29,344 nucleotides of DNA from DATBHZ01 sp036557185 (GTDB taxonomy: Bacteria; Actinomycetota; Acidimicrobiia; IMCC26256; JAENVU01), in assembly GCA_036557185.1 (NCBI GenBank), contig DATBHZ010000034.1, positions 1 through 29,344 of the forward strand. The letters run 5' to 3'. The notes below the pieces were generated by a model. It had not been told where the DNA came from. It made no database searches and saw only the letters and a list, made by a program, of their open reading frames with translations. Shown here piece after piece: positions 1 through 7,758 of the stretch (positions are counted from its first letter, which is position 1; each line of letters starts with the position of its first letter). Both the position numbers and the translations under genes were made by a program.

Positions 1-59
1 TCCGAGAGCGCGAGCCCGATCCGGCGGGCGCCGAGGTCGACGCCGAGGATGCGGCTCAC
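1..59 (-). CDS. ruvX: Holliday junction resolvase-like protein RuvX/YqgF (N-terminal fragment, runs off the window)
   Basis: Only the first 19 codons are inside the window. They read V-S-R-I-L-G-V-D-L-G-A-R-R-I-G-L-A-L-S, the N-terminal strand of the YqgF/RuvX RNase H-like fold, with the first catalytic Asp in the GVDLG motif. The family acts in recombination and in 16S rRNA 5' end processing. The start is a GTG at 59 that overlaps the alaS stop (GTGA, bases 56-59), so translation is probably coupled to alaS. alaS-ruvX is the standard neighbour pair in actinobacteria. The remainder of the gene cannot be judged. Confidence 0.85.
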   Translation of the reverse strand, partial: MSRILGVDLGARRIGLALS

Positions 60-2698
60 CGCGCGGAGCCTACGGCCCGCTCTGCTCCGGCTCGTGCCAA
101 CTCGAGCGCCTCGTCGACAGCCTCGACGCGCGGCCCGCCACCGACCGCGCGCTCGGGGCTCTTCTGGGTGCCCCCGCCGAGCGCTTTGGCCGCGGGGAGC
201 GCGATCTCGGCCGCCGAGGCACCCTCGGCGACGAGATCGCCGGAGACCATCACGGCGATGCCCGCCTTCTGTCCTTCGGGGCCGGCACCGGCGAGGACCA
301 CGACGCCGCTGCCGAGCGAGTCACGCGTCGCGGTCGCGAGGCGCGCGAGATCCTCGTTCGACAAGCCGTCGCGCCGGAGCACGACGATGCGGTCGACCGC
401 GGCCGCCGCGAGCTCTTGCGCCTCCGCCGCCGCGCCCCGCGCCCGGAGTGCCGTCACCTCTTCGTTGAGACCTCGAACCTGCTCGAGCAACCGCTCGATC
501 CGCTCGGGGACCTCGGCCTGCCCGACGTTCAGCAGGGCGGCGGCAGCGCGCAGGCGCAGCTCCTCGCCGTGCACCCGCTCGAGCGCGCCCGCACCGGTCA
601 CCGCCTCGATGCGCCGCAAGTTCGAGCCGATCGAGCCTTCGCTCACGATCTTGATCGGCCCGATGAACCCGAGCGCGTGGACATGCGTACCGCCGCAGAG
701 CTCGAGGGAGTGCTCGCCCGCCTCGAGGACCCGGACGATGTCGCCGTACTTGTCACCGAAGAACGCGATCGCTCCGATGCTCTCCGCGTGCGCCTTCGAG
801 GTCTCGTAGTGACGAACCGACGCGTCCGAGATGACCTCTTGGTTCGCGAGCGCTTCGATCTCGTCGAGCTGCTCCTGGCTCACCGGCTCGTAGTGGCTGA
901 AGTCGAAGCGGAGTCGATCGGGAGCGACGAGGGACCCGGCTTGCTTCACATGCGGACCGAGCACCTCGCGCAGGGCCCAGTGCAAGAGGTGCGTCGCAGT
1001 GTGGTTGCGCCGAATGGCGTCGCGTCGCGGACCGTCGATCGCGGCGGTCACCTCGTCGCTCTCGCTCAGCTCGCCCGACTCGACGACACAGCGGTGCATC
1101 GTGAGCGTCCCGGGGATGGCGAACTGCGTATCGGTGACGCGGACGGTCGTGGAGCCGTCGGCGGTGGTGAGGATCCCGACATCACCGACCTGGCCACCGG
1201 ACTCGGCATAGAACGGCGTGCGGTCGAGGAACACGTCGACAGGCCCCTCGTCGCTCGTCGCCCGGCCGACGCGCTCGCCCGCCTGGACGATCGCGAGCAC
1301 CTTCGCCCGGCTCGCGTACTCCTGGCGTCCGGTGAAGTCGGTCGGCCCGAAATCGTCGAGCACCTCGCGGTAGAGCTCGACCGGCGCCGCCGCGGCACCA
1401 CCCTCGGCCTTGAAGGCCTCGCGCGCGCGGGTGCGCTGCTCCTCCATGTTCGCCCGGAAGCCGTCGAGGTCGACGGTCCGGCCGCGCTCCTCCGCCACCT
1501 CGCGCGTGAGGTCGATCGGGTAGCCGAGGGTGTCGTGGAGGAAGAAGGCCCGCTCCCCGCTGACGTCGCCTTCGTCGAGCAGCTCGGCGAGCAGGTCCTC
1601 GCCACGCTGCAGCGTCGAGCGGAAGCGCTCCTCTTCACGCGTGATGATGTTGGCGACCAGATCGTGGTGCTCCCCGAGCGCCGGGTACGCGTCCCCCATC
1701 ACACGGACCGTCGCTTCCACCATCGCGGGCGTCACGAGGTCGGTGGACCCGAGCCGGTACGCGTGGCGCACCGCTCGCCGGATGATCCTGCGGAGCACGT
1801 AGCCGCGCTCCTCGTTGCTGGGCACGACGCCGTCGGCCACGAGGAAGGTCATGGTCCGCGCGTGCTCGGCGATGATGCGCAGCGAGACGTCGGCGTCGGT
1901 CCCCGGGAAGGTGCCGTAGGTCGCGCCCGTCGCGCGCTCGGCGGCGGCGATCAGCGGCCGGAAGACGTCGATGTCCCAGATCGAGGCGGCGCCCTGGAGG
2001 ACAGCGAGGTTCCGCTCGAGGCCGGCGCCGGTGTCGACGCTCGGTTTCGCGAGCGGGACGAGGCTGCCGTCCGGCTGCGCGTCGTACTGCATGAAGACGA
2101 GGTTCCAGATCTCCACGTAGCGGTCCTCGGCGCCGTGCGCGGGACCGCCCTCGGCGCCGTGCTCCGGACCGAGGTCCCAGAAGATCTCCGAAGAGGGTCC
2201 GCACGGGCCCGTCTCGGCCATGCTCCAGAAGTTGTCGTCGCCGAGCCTCTGGATCCGTTCGGGCGCGACACCCACTCGGTCGCGCCAGATCGACTCCGCC
2301 TCGTCGTCGGATTCGTGCACGGTCACCCAGAGGCGGCTCCTATCGAGCCCGAGAACCTCCGTGTACAGCTCCCACGCGTACGGGATCGCCTCGTCCTTGA
2401 AGTAGTCGCCGAAGCTGAAGTTGCCGAGCATCTCGAAGAACGAGAAGTGCCGGTTGGTCCTGCCGATGTCGTCGAGGTCGTTGTGCTTCCCGCCGGCCCG
2501 CACGCACTTCTGCACCGAGACCGCACGCGGGTACGGTGCCGGCTCCTCGCCGACGAAGTACGGCTTGAAGGGGACCATCCCGGCAACCGTGAAGAGGAGC
2601 GACTTGTCGTGCGGGATGAGGCTCGCGCTCGGCACCACCGTGTGTGCGCGCTCCGCGAAGAACTCGACGAACGTCGAGCGCAGCTCGTCCGCCGTCAT
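56..2698 (-). CDS. alaS: Alanyl-tRNA synthetase
   Basis: Charges tRNA(Ala) with alanine in the cytoplasm. The 880-residue product matches the usual bacterial AlaRS length. The class II catalytic core is at the N terminus (NRHFSFFEMLGNFSFGDYF as motif 2 region, GAGLERN as motif 3). The editing domain follows with the zinc-type HTATHLLH and CGGTH (C668-H672) motifs that clear Ser/Gly mischarging, then a coiled C-Ala segment with a glycine-rich stretch near the end. The open frame extends further upstream, but the ATG at 2698 (MTADELRSTF) is the homologous start, with GAGG three bases before it, five bases after the stop of the small gene upstream. The upstream extension is Arg-rich read-through and was left out. 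Last full gene of the aspS-rarA-alaS run. Confidence 0.97.
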   Translation of the reverse strand: MTADELRSTFVEFFAERAHTVVPSASLIPHDKSLLFTVAGMVPFKPYFVGEEPAPYPRAVSVQKCVRAGGKHNDLDDIGRTNRHFSFFEMLGNFSFGDYFKDEAIPYAWELYTEVLGLDRSRLWVTVHESDDEAESIWRDRVGVAPERIQRLGDDNFWSMAETGPCGPSSEIFWDLGPEHGAEGGPAHGAEDRYVEIWNLVFMQYDAQPDGSLVPLAKPSVDTGAGLERNLAVLQGAASIWDIDVFRPLIAAAERATGATYGTFPGTDADVSLRIIAEHARTMTFLVADGVVPSNEERGYVLRRIIRRAVRHAYRLGSTDLVTPAMVEATVRVMGDAYPALGEHHDLVANIITREEERFRSTLQRGEDLLAELLDEGDVSGERAFFLHDTLGYPIDLTREVAEERGRTVDLDGFRANMEEQRTRAREAFKAEGGAAAAPVELYREVLDDFGPTDFTGRQEYASRAKVLAIVQAGERVGRATSDEGPVDVFLDRTPFYAESGGQVGDVGILTTADGSTTVRVTDTQFAIPGTLTMHRCVVESGELSESDEVTAAIDGPRRDAIRRNHTATHLLHWALREVLGPHVKQAGSLVAPDRLRFDFSHYEPVSQEQLDEIEALANQEVISDASVRHYETSKAHAESIGAIAFFGDKYGDIVRVLEAGEHSLELCGGTHVHALGFIGPIKIVSEGSIGSNLRRIEAVTGAGALERVHGEELRLRAAAALLNVGQAEVPERIERLLEQVRGLNEEVTALRARGAAAEAQELAAAAVDRIVVLRRDGLSNEDLARLATATRDSLGSGVVVLAGAGPEGQKAGIAVMVSGDLVAEGASAAEIALPAAKALGGGTQKSPERAVGGGPRVEAVDEALELARAGAERAVGSAR

Positions 2699-2703
2699 CG
2701 ACC

Positions 2704-2934
2704 TCACGCTCTGCCTTTGAGCTCGGCTTCGCGGGCGCGCATCGCCTCGCGTCCCTCGGACACGGCAGCGCGCACGTCGCGTACCGTGCCGGTGACGGTG
2801 TCGCTCACCCGGCTCGCGAGATGGTCGGCGCTCATCCGGCGCGCAGCCACGCGGACCCTGTGGGCCGCGTACAGCGACGACCCGACCCCCGCGCCGTAGC
2901 CCACCGTCAGCCAGAACAGCCGCTTCGGGATCAT
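2704..2934 (-). CDS. Small membrane-anchored protein, DUF6167-like
   Basis: A 76-residue protein with an N-terminal hydrophobic segment (about residues 6-25, LFWLTVGYGAGVGSSLYAA) followed by a basic and then charged amphipathic tail (VRDVRAAVSEGREAMRAREAEL), probably helical. Its size, layout and place directly upstream of alaS and downstream of a DUF948 gene match the DUF6167 family of actinobacteria. No function is established. The ATG at 2934 overlaps the TGA of the DUF948 gene by four bases (ATGA), and the stop is five bases from alaS, so it is surely in that operon. Family assignment rests on context and pattern rather than a search. Confidence 0.75.
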   Translation of the reverse strand: MIPKRLFWLTVGYGAGVGSSLYAAHRVRVAARRMSADHLASRVSDTVTGTVRDVRAAVSEGREAMRAREAELKGRA

Positions 2935-3305
2935 CGGTGCCTCTCGGCGCCGTTGCCGTTGCCATTGCCGCTGCGCATCCTGTGCAGCGCCCGCTTGGTG
3001 CCGGTGCCGAGCGCCATCGCCTTCACGACAGGGTTGGTCACCAGCTTCGAAGCCGTGTCGAGGCGGCCGCCGAGCGACTCGGCCGCCGTCAGCAACGCAT
3101 CGACCCGGTCGACCTCGCCCTCGGCGTCGTGGAGCGATCGTTGCATCGAGCTCGCGAGCCGCATGCTCTCCTCGCGGAGCGCGTCGACGGTCCGTCGGAG
3201 CTCGCGCAGCGTCGACATCACGGCGAAGAGCGCCACGAGCAGACCGCCGAGCAGCATGGCGAGCAGCACCGCGCTCGTCGCCGCCAACCACTCACTCGCG
3301 CTCAT
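2931..3305 (-). CDS. DUF948-family membrane protein
   Basis: A 124-residue protein: one N-terminal transmembrane helix (about residues 8-30, rich in Leu/Val/Ala), then a long amphipathic helix (LRELRRTVDALREESMRLASSM and onward), then a short basic tail with a Gly-Asn repeat (residues 113-119). This is the DUF948 pattern, known next to alaS in many actinobacteria, function unknown. The ATG at 3305 lies six bases after a GGAG and is preferred over the tandem ATG at 3308. The start overlaps the 3' end of rarA by 14 bases, and the stop overlaps the next gene by four. Confidence 0.8.
   Translation of the reverse strand: MSASEWLAATSAVLLAMLLGGLLVALFAVMSTLRELRRTVDALREESMRLASSMQRSLHDAEGEVDRVDALLTAAESLGGRLDTASKLVTNPVVKAMALGTGTKRALHRMRSGNGNGNGAERHR
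2951..2974 (-). repeat. Four 6-base tandem repeats inside the DUF948 gene
   Basis: Units read cgttgc, cgttgc, cattgc, cgctgc on the plus strand and encode the Gly-Asn run in the tail of the DUF948 protein. In-frame and short, so copy changes would only alter tail length. Confidence 0.7.
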
Positions 3306-4629
3306 CATCGTCTCCGTCACCAGACGCCGGGTGGGCCGGCCCCTCCCGGCGCGCCACGTCGTCGCCTCGGCCCGTCGGGTGCCAGTACGTCCGGCCTGCG
3401 AGCTCGGGAGGCCGGTACTCCTGGGGAACCCAGCCCCCCGGGTGGTCGTGAGGATAGACGTAGCCCTCACCGTGCCCAAGCTTCGCGGCGCTCCGATAGC
3501 TGGCATCACGCAGGTGCGCCGGAACCGCGCCGGACGGGCGCTCCCGGACGTCGGCGAGCGCGGCGCCGAGCGCCTTCATGGCGCTGTTCGACTTCGGCGC
3601 GTTCGCCAGGTACACGACAGCGTGGGCGAGGTTGAGCTGAGCCTCGGGGAGCCCGACGAACTCGACCGCGTGCGCGGCAGCCGTCGCGATCGGCAGCGCC
3701 TGAGAATCTGCCATCCCGACGTCCTCGGACGCGAGGATCACGAGCCGACGCGCGATGAAGCGCGCGTCCTCACCGGCTTCGAGCATGCGAGCCAGCCAAT
3801 ACACGCCGGCGTCGGCATCGGAGCCGCGGATGCTCTTGATGAACGCCGACACGATGTCGTAGTGCTCGTCGTCGCCGTACCGGAGCGCGCGCATCGAGAG
3901 CGCGATCTCCGCGTGCTCGAGCGTGATCGTGGAGCTCCCGGCCTCCGACGCGAGCGCGGCGGCAACCTCGAGGCTCGTGAGCGCGTGGCGGGCATCGCCC
4001 TCCGAGTGGTCGGCGATGTGCGTTGCGGCTCCGGGCTCGATCCGGAGGCCGTCGCTGCCCAGCCCGCGCTCCGGGTCGTGCAGTGCCCGTTCGAGGAGCT
4101 CGCCGAGGTCGGCCGACGCGAGAGGCTCGAGCCGGAACAGCGTCGACCTGCTGAGCAGCGGCGCGGTGAGCGAGAAGTAGGGGTTCTCGGTGGTGGCGCC
4201 CACCAGCACGAGGAGGCCGTCCTCGACGTACCCGAGGAGCGCGTCCTGCTGGGCGCGGTTGAAGCGGTGCACCTCGTCGAGGAACAGGATCGTGCCACGG
4301 CCGTGCTCGCCGAGTCGCTGACGGGCCCTCTCGGCGACCTCGCGGACGTCCTTGACGCCTGCGCTCACGGCGCTCAGCGCCTCGAACGCCTTGCGTGTCT
4401 CGCCGGCGATGAGCCTCGCGATCGTGGTCTTGCCCGTTCCCGGCGGCCCCCAGAGCACCACCGACGACATGCGGTCGGCCTCGATGAGCGCCCTCAACGG
4501 CCGCCCGGGGCCGAGGAGGTCCCGCTGACCGACGACCTCGTCGAGGGACCGCGGCCGCAAGCGGGCGGCGAGCGGCGCGCGCCCCTGGAGCCGATCCAGC
4601 GCAGCAGCCGCAAACAAGTCGTCACCCAC
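3292..4629 (-). CDS. rarA: Replication-associated recombination protein A (RarA/MgsA clamp-loader-like AAA+ ATPase)
   Basis: RarA is a homotetrameric AAA+ ATPase acting at stalled replication forks, related to clamp loaders and eukaryotic WRNIP1. The 445-residue product shows Walker A GPPGTGKTT (about residues 60-68), Walker B LFLDEVHRFN, sensor 1 GATTENP, and the C-terminal tetramerisation region (YDIVSAFIKSIRGSD, ARRLVILASEDVGMAD). The last about 25 residues are an acidic and polar tail without conservation. The start is a GTG at 4629, ten bases after the aspS stop, with GGAAG just upstream. rarA between aspS and alaS is a conserved actinobacterial arrangement. Confidence 0.96.
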   Translation of the reverse strand: MGDDLFAAAALDRLQGRAPLAARLRPRSLDEVVGQRDLLGPGRPLRALIEADRMSSVVLWGPPGTGKTTIARLIAGETRKAFEALSAVSAGVKDVREVAERARQRLGEHGRGTILFLDEVHRFNRAQQDALLGYVEDGLLVLVGATTENPYFSLTAPLLSRSTLFRLEPLASADLGELLERALHDPERGLGSDGLRIEPGAATHIADHSEGDARHALTSLEVAAALASEAGSSTITLEHAEIALSMRALRYGDDEHYDIVSAFIKSIRGSDADAGVYWLARMLEAGEDARFIARRLVILASEDVGMADSQALPIATAAAHAVEFVGLPEAQLNLAHAVVYLANAPKSNSAMKALGAALADVRERPSGAVPAHLRDASYRSAAKLGHGEGYVYPHDHPGGWVPQEYRPPELAGRTYWHPTGRGDDVARREGPAHPASGDGDDDERE

Positions 4630-4639
4630 GACTTCCAGG

Positions 4640-6412
4640 CTACGTGGGCTTCGGCGGGTGCTCCTTGGGGTTGACGCGCAAGCCGAGCTCGATCAGCTGC
4701 CCGTCCTCGATCGGCGTGGGGGCACCGGTGAGCGGGTCCGTCCCGGACTGCGTCTTCGGGAAGGCGATCACCTCGCGGATGTTCTCCTCGCCCGCGAGCA
4801 ACGCGGCGAACCTGTCGATCCCGAACGCGAAGCCGGCGTGCGGCGGCGCTCCGTACCGGAACGCGTCGAGCAGGAACCCGAAGCGCGCCTGCGCTTCGTC
4901 CGGCGTGATCCCGAGCAGCGTGAAGATCTCCTGCTGGAGCTCGGGATCGTGGATCCGGACGCTCCCCGATCCCAGCTCCCACCCGTTGAGCACGAGGTCG
5001 TAGGCCAGCGACCGCACGGCGAGCAGATCCTCGCCCTTCGCCGTCGCGAGCAGCTCGCGGTCGTCGGGGTGGGGGCGGGTGAACGGGTGGTGCGCCGGAA
5101 TGGGCCGGCCGTCGTCGCGCACGTCCTCGAACAAGGGGAAGTCCAGGACCCAGACGAACTGGAGCCCGCCCTCGGTCATCGGCGGCCGCCCGAGGTCGAG
5201 GCGGATCGTGCCGAGCACCTCGTTCGCGACACGCCGCTCGCCGGCGACGACGAGCAGGAGGTCGCCGGGCCGTGCTCCGAGTGCGGCCACCATCCCCGAC
5301 TGCTCCTCGTCGGAGAGGAACTTGCTGACCGGAGACTCGAGCTCGCCGCCATCACGCACCCTGAGCCACACGAGCCCGCGTGCACCGAGCTTCGTCGCCC
5401 GGTCGACGAGCCCGTCGACCGTGGACCGGGACGCCGCCCCTGCTCCCTCGACGCGGATGCCCTTGACGGCCTCGACCCCCTTGAAGGCGTTGAACTCCGT
5501 CTTTGCGAAGATCTCGGTCAGCTCCGCGAGCTCCATGCCGAAGCGCACGTCGGGCTTGTCGGTTCCGTAACGATCCATGGCCTCGTGCCACGTCGTGCGG
5601 ATGAACGGTCCGGGCCGGCTGCCGGTGACCGCCTCCACGGCCGCACTCACCGCTTCGGTCACCACCTCGATGACGTCCTCGGCGTCCGCGAACGACATCT
5701 CGGCGTCGTACTGCATGAACTCGAACTGCCGATCGGCGCGCAGGTCCTCGTCGCGGAGGCAACGCGCGATCTGGAAGTAGCGGTCGAGCCCGCCGACCAT
5801 CAGGAGCTGCTTGAACAGCTGGGGGCTCTGCGGCAGCGCATAGAACGACCCGGGGCTCAACCGCGACGGCACGACGAAGTCGCGGGCGCCCTCCGGGGTC
5901 GACGCGATCAGCATCGGTGTGTCGACGTCGACGAAGCCCTGTTCCGCCATCGAGACGCGCAGCGCGGCGACGGCCTGGGCCCGCAGTCGGAGGTTGTCCT
6001 GCATCTGGGGCCGGCGCAGGTCGAGATACCGGTGGCGCAGGCGCAGCACCTCGTCGACGTCGTCCGCCCGCTCGGAGATCGGGAAGGGCGGAGGCTCGGC
6101 TTCGTTGAGGATCTCCACGTTCGTCGCCCCGACCTCGACCTCTCCCGTCGGGAGCTCGCTGTTGACCGTGCCTTCGGGCCGTGGCCGGACCACGCCTTCG
6201 ACGCGCAACACCCACTCGCGACCGATGCGGTGCACATCGGCGCCGCCGACCGCGTCGGGGTCGACGACCACCTGCACGATGCCCGAGACGTCGCGCAGGT
6301 CGAGGAACACGACGCCGCCGTGATCGCGGCGCGTCGCGACCCACCCGCACACCGCGACGGAGCTGCCCTCGTCGGCGGAGCGCAGCGTGCCGGCCAGATG
6401 CGTTCGCATCAT
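4640..6412 (-). CDS. aspS: Aspartyl-tRNA synthetase, probably non-discriminating (Asp/Asn)
   Basis: A 590-residue bacterial-type class IIb synthetase: N-terminal OB-fold anticodon-binding domain (residues 1-110), catalytic core with motif 2 (LRDEDLRADRQFEF), the bacterial GAD insertion, and motif 3 (GFAFGIDRFAALLAG). The anticodon domain has His at position 31 (RRDHGG) and Gly at 81 (PEGT). In this family those residues go with enzymes that charge both tRNA(Asp) and tRNA(Asn), the latter being fixed by GatCAB. Motif 2 departs from the common RQPEFTQLD form (here RQFEFMQYD). Tandem ATGs at 6412 and 6409 are both possible starts. An in-frame extension to 6574 overlaps hisS and is rejected. Eight bases downstream of the hisS stop codon (7-base gap). 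Confidence 0.96.
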   Translation of the reverse strand: MMRTHLAGTLRSADEGSSVAVCGWVATRRDHGGVVFLDLRDVSGIVQVVVDPDAVGGADVHRIGREWVLRVEGVVRPRPEGTVNSELPTGEVEVGATNVEILNEAEPPPFPISERADDVDEVLRLRHRYLDLRRPQMQDNLRLRAQAVAALRVSMAEQGFVDVDTPMLIASTPEGARDFVVPSRLSPGSFYALPQSPQLFKQLLMVGGLDRYFQIARCLRDEDLRADRQFEFMQYDAEMSFADAEDVIEVVTEAVSAAVEAVTGSRPGPFIRTTWHEAMDRYGTDKPDVRFGMELAELTEIFAKTEFNAFKGVEAVKGIRVEGAGAASRSTVDGLVDRATKLGARGLVWLRVRDGGELESPVSKFLSDEEQSGMVAALGARPGDLLLVVAGERRVANEVLGTIRLDLGRPPMTEGGLQFVWVLDFPLFEDVRDDGRPIPAHHPFTRPHPDDRELLATAKGEDLLAVRSLAYDLVLNGWELGSGSVRIHDPELQQEIFTLLGITPDEAQARFGFLLDAFRYGAPPHAGFAFGIDRFAALLAGEENIREVIAFPKTQSGTDPLTGAPTPIEDGQLIELGLRVNPKEHPPKPT

Positions 6413-6419
6413 CGTGTCG

Positions 6420-7709
6420 TCACGTTCCCTTGTCTCGCTGCTCGCGTCGCTGTTGCAGCCATGCGACCACCTCGGCTCGTGGCACGTCGACCTGCTCGCC
6501 CGACTCGAGGTCGCGGACACCGACTGCTCCCGCCGCCATCTCCGCCTTGCCGAGCACCACCGCGAACCGCGCACCGGAGCGGTCAGCCGCTTTCATCTGG
6601 GCCTTGAGGGAACGGCCCCCATAGGCGCGGTCGGCGCCCAGGCCGGCTGCGCGGAGCTCCGCCGTGACGACGCTCGCGGTGACGCCGCCCGCGTCCTGGA
6701 GCCCGTCGATCACGAACGCGTCCAGCGCGTGCGTTTCGCGCGCGACACCGGCGGCCTCACGGGCGATGAGCACCCGTTCGATGCCGGTGCCGAAGCCGAT
6801 GCCCGGTGTCGGCGGTCCGCCCATCTCCTCGGCCAGGCCGTCGTACCGGCCCCCTCCTCCGAGCGCGTTCTGCGCGGCGTCGAGCGCCGCGCTCTGGAAC
6901 TCGAATGCGGTGCGCGTGTAGTAGTCGAAACCGCGGACCAGGCGCGGGGCGAGCTCGAAGTCGATCCCGAGTGCCTGCAAGCCCTCCTGCACTTGCTCGA
7001 AGTGGACGCGCGCCGCGTCGCTCAGGTGCTCCGGCAGCTGCGGTGATCGCTCGATGACATCGGCCCACTCCTCGACCTTCGAATCGAGCACGCGCAGGGG
7101 GTTCGCCTCGACTCGCTCGCGAAACTCCGGCCCGAGCGCGTCCGCGTGCGCGAGGAGGTGCTGGCGCAGGACGGCGACGTATTCGCGGCGGCTCGCCGCG
7201 TCTCCCATCGAGTTCAGCAGCAGCGACACACGGTCGAGCCCGATCGCGCGGTAGAAGCCGTCGAGCAGGGAGATGACCTCGACGTCGACGGCAGGGTCCT
7301 CGGCTCCCAGCACCTCGGCGCCGAGCTGCCAGTGCTGGCGGTACCGGCCCTTCTGCGCCCGCTCGTACCGGAAGTTCGGGGCGAGGTACCAGACCTTCCA
7401 CGGCGTGGTGGGCCGGTGCTCGACGAAGGCCCGCACGACGGACGCCGTCCCCTCCGGCCGGAGCGCGAGTCGTCGCCCGCCCTTGTCGGTGAGCTCGTAC
7501 ATCTCCTTGGCCACCACGTCGGTGCCCTCGCCGACGCGCTCGAACACCTCGATGTGCTCGAACATCGGCGTGATGGCGAGGCCGTAGCCGAACCTGGCCG
7601 CTCGGTCCGCGAAGGCTGCGACGAGGTCCACCCATGCGCCCGACGCCGGCGGGAGGACGTCGTGCACACCTTTCGGAGCGCGGAACAGCTCGTCGGGAAC
7701 ACGGGGCAC
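6420..7709 (-). CDS. hisS: Histidyl-tRNA synthetase
   Basis: Cytoplasmic class II enzyme that charges tRNA(His). The 429 residues have the expected length. Visible motifs are motif 1 around PMFEHIEVFERVG, motif 2 FRYERAQKGRYRQHWQ (113-128), the histidine-binding LVRGFDYYT (257-265), GGGGRYDGL (284-292), motif 3 GIGFGTGIERV and an anticodon-binding C-terminal domain. The motif 2 loop reads RQHWQ rather than the commoner RQFHQ, a variant I believe also occurs in other actinobacteria. The start is a GTG at 7709 (MPRVPDELFRAPKG); no Shine-Dalgarno is visible and a TAGCAT element lies six bases upstream, suggesting a leaderless transcript. Probably the first gene of the hisS-aspS-rarA-alaS operon. 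Confidence 0.96.
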   Translation of the reverse strand: MPRVPDELFRAPKGVHDVLPPASGAWVDLVAAFADRAARFGYGLAITPMFEHIEVFERVGEGTDVVAKEMYELTDKGGRRLALRPEGTASVVRAFVEHRPTTPWKVWYLAPNFRYERAQKGRYRQHWQLGAEVLGAEDPAVDVEVISLLDGFYRAIGLDRVSLLLNSMGDAASRREYVAVLRQHLLAHADALGPEFRERVEANPLRVLDSKVEEWADVIERSPQLPEHLSDAARVHFEQVQEGLQALGIDFELAPRLVRGFDYYTRTAFEFQSAALDAAQNALGGGGRYDGLAEEMGGPPTPGIGFGTGIERVLIAREAAGVARETHALDAFVIDGLQDAGGVTASVVTAELRAAGLGADRAYGGRSLKAQMKAADRSGARFAVVLGKAEMAAGAVGVRDLESGEQVDVPRAEVVAWLQQRREQRDKGT

Positions 7710-7710
7710 G

Positions 7711-7726
7711 CCCGGATGCTACCGGG
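7711..7726 (-). promoter_or_regulatory. Possible leaderless promoter of hisS with a -10 element inside an inverted repeat
   Basis: On the minus strand TAGCAT (7716-7721) fits the actinobacterial -10 pattern TANNNT and sits six bases before the GTG of hisS, so transcription would start at or next to the start codon. The hexamer is flanked exactly by CCGGG/CCCGG five-base arms, giving a small palindrome that could be an operator or just chance in GC-rich DNA. No convincing -35 is visible (GAAGAG at 17 bases). Confidence 0.4.
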
Positions 7727-7758
7727 ACCACCTCGCGGCTCTTCGGGTCTTCCCGCGG

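Noticed and set aside
416..2899. Long plus-strand open frame of 827 residues opposite alaS
   Set aside because: Antisense shadow: composition is Arg/Val/Leu/Glu-rich with no domain motif, while the opposite strand is a complete AlaRS. GC-rich third positions keep the frame open.
2935..3291. N-terminal extension of the small DUF6167-like frame across the DUF948 gene
   Set aside because: It is an out-of-frame reading of the DUF948 gene; only the last 76 residues have membrane-protein character and a start placed by ATGA overlap.
4658..6607. Plus-strand open frame of 649 residues opposite aspS
   Set aside because: Antisense shadow of aspS, no motifs, and crosses the aspS-hisS junction.
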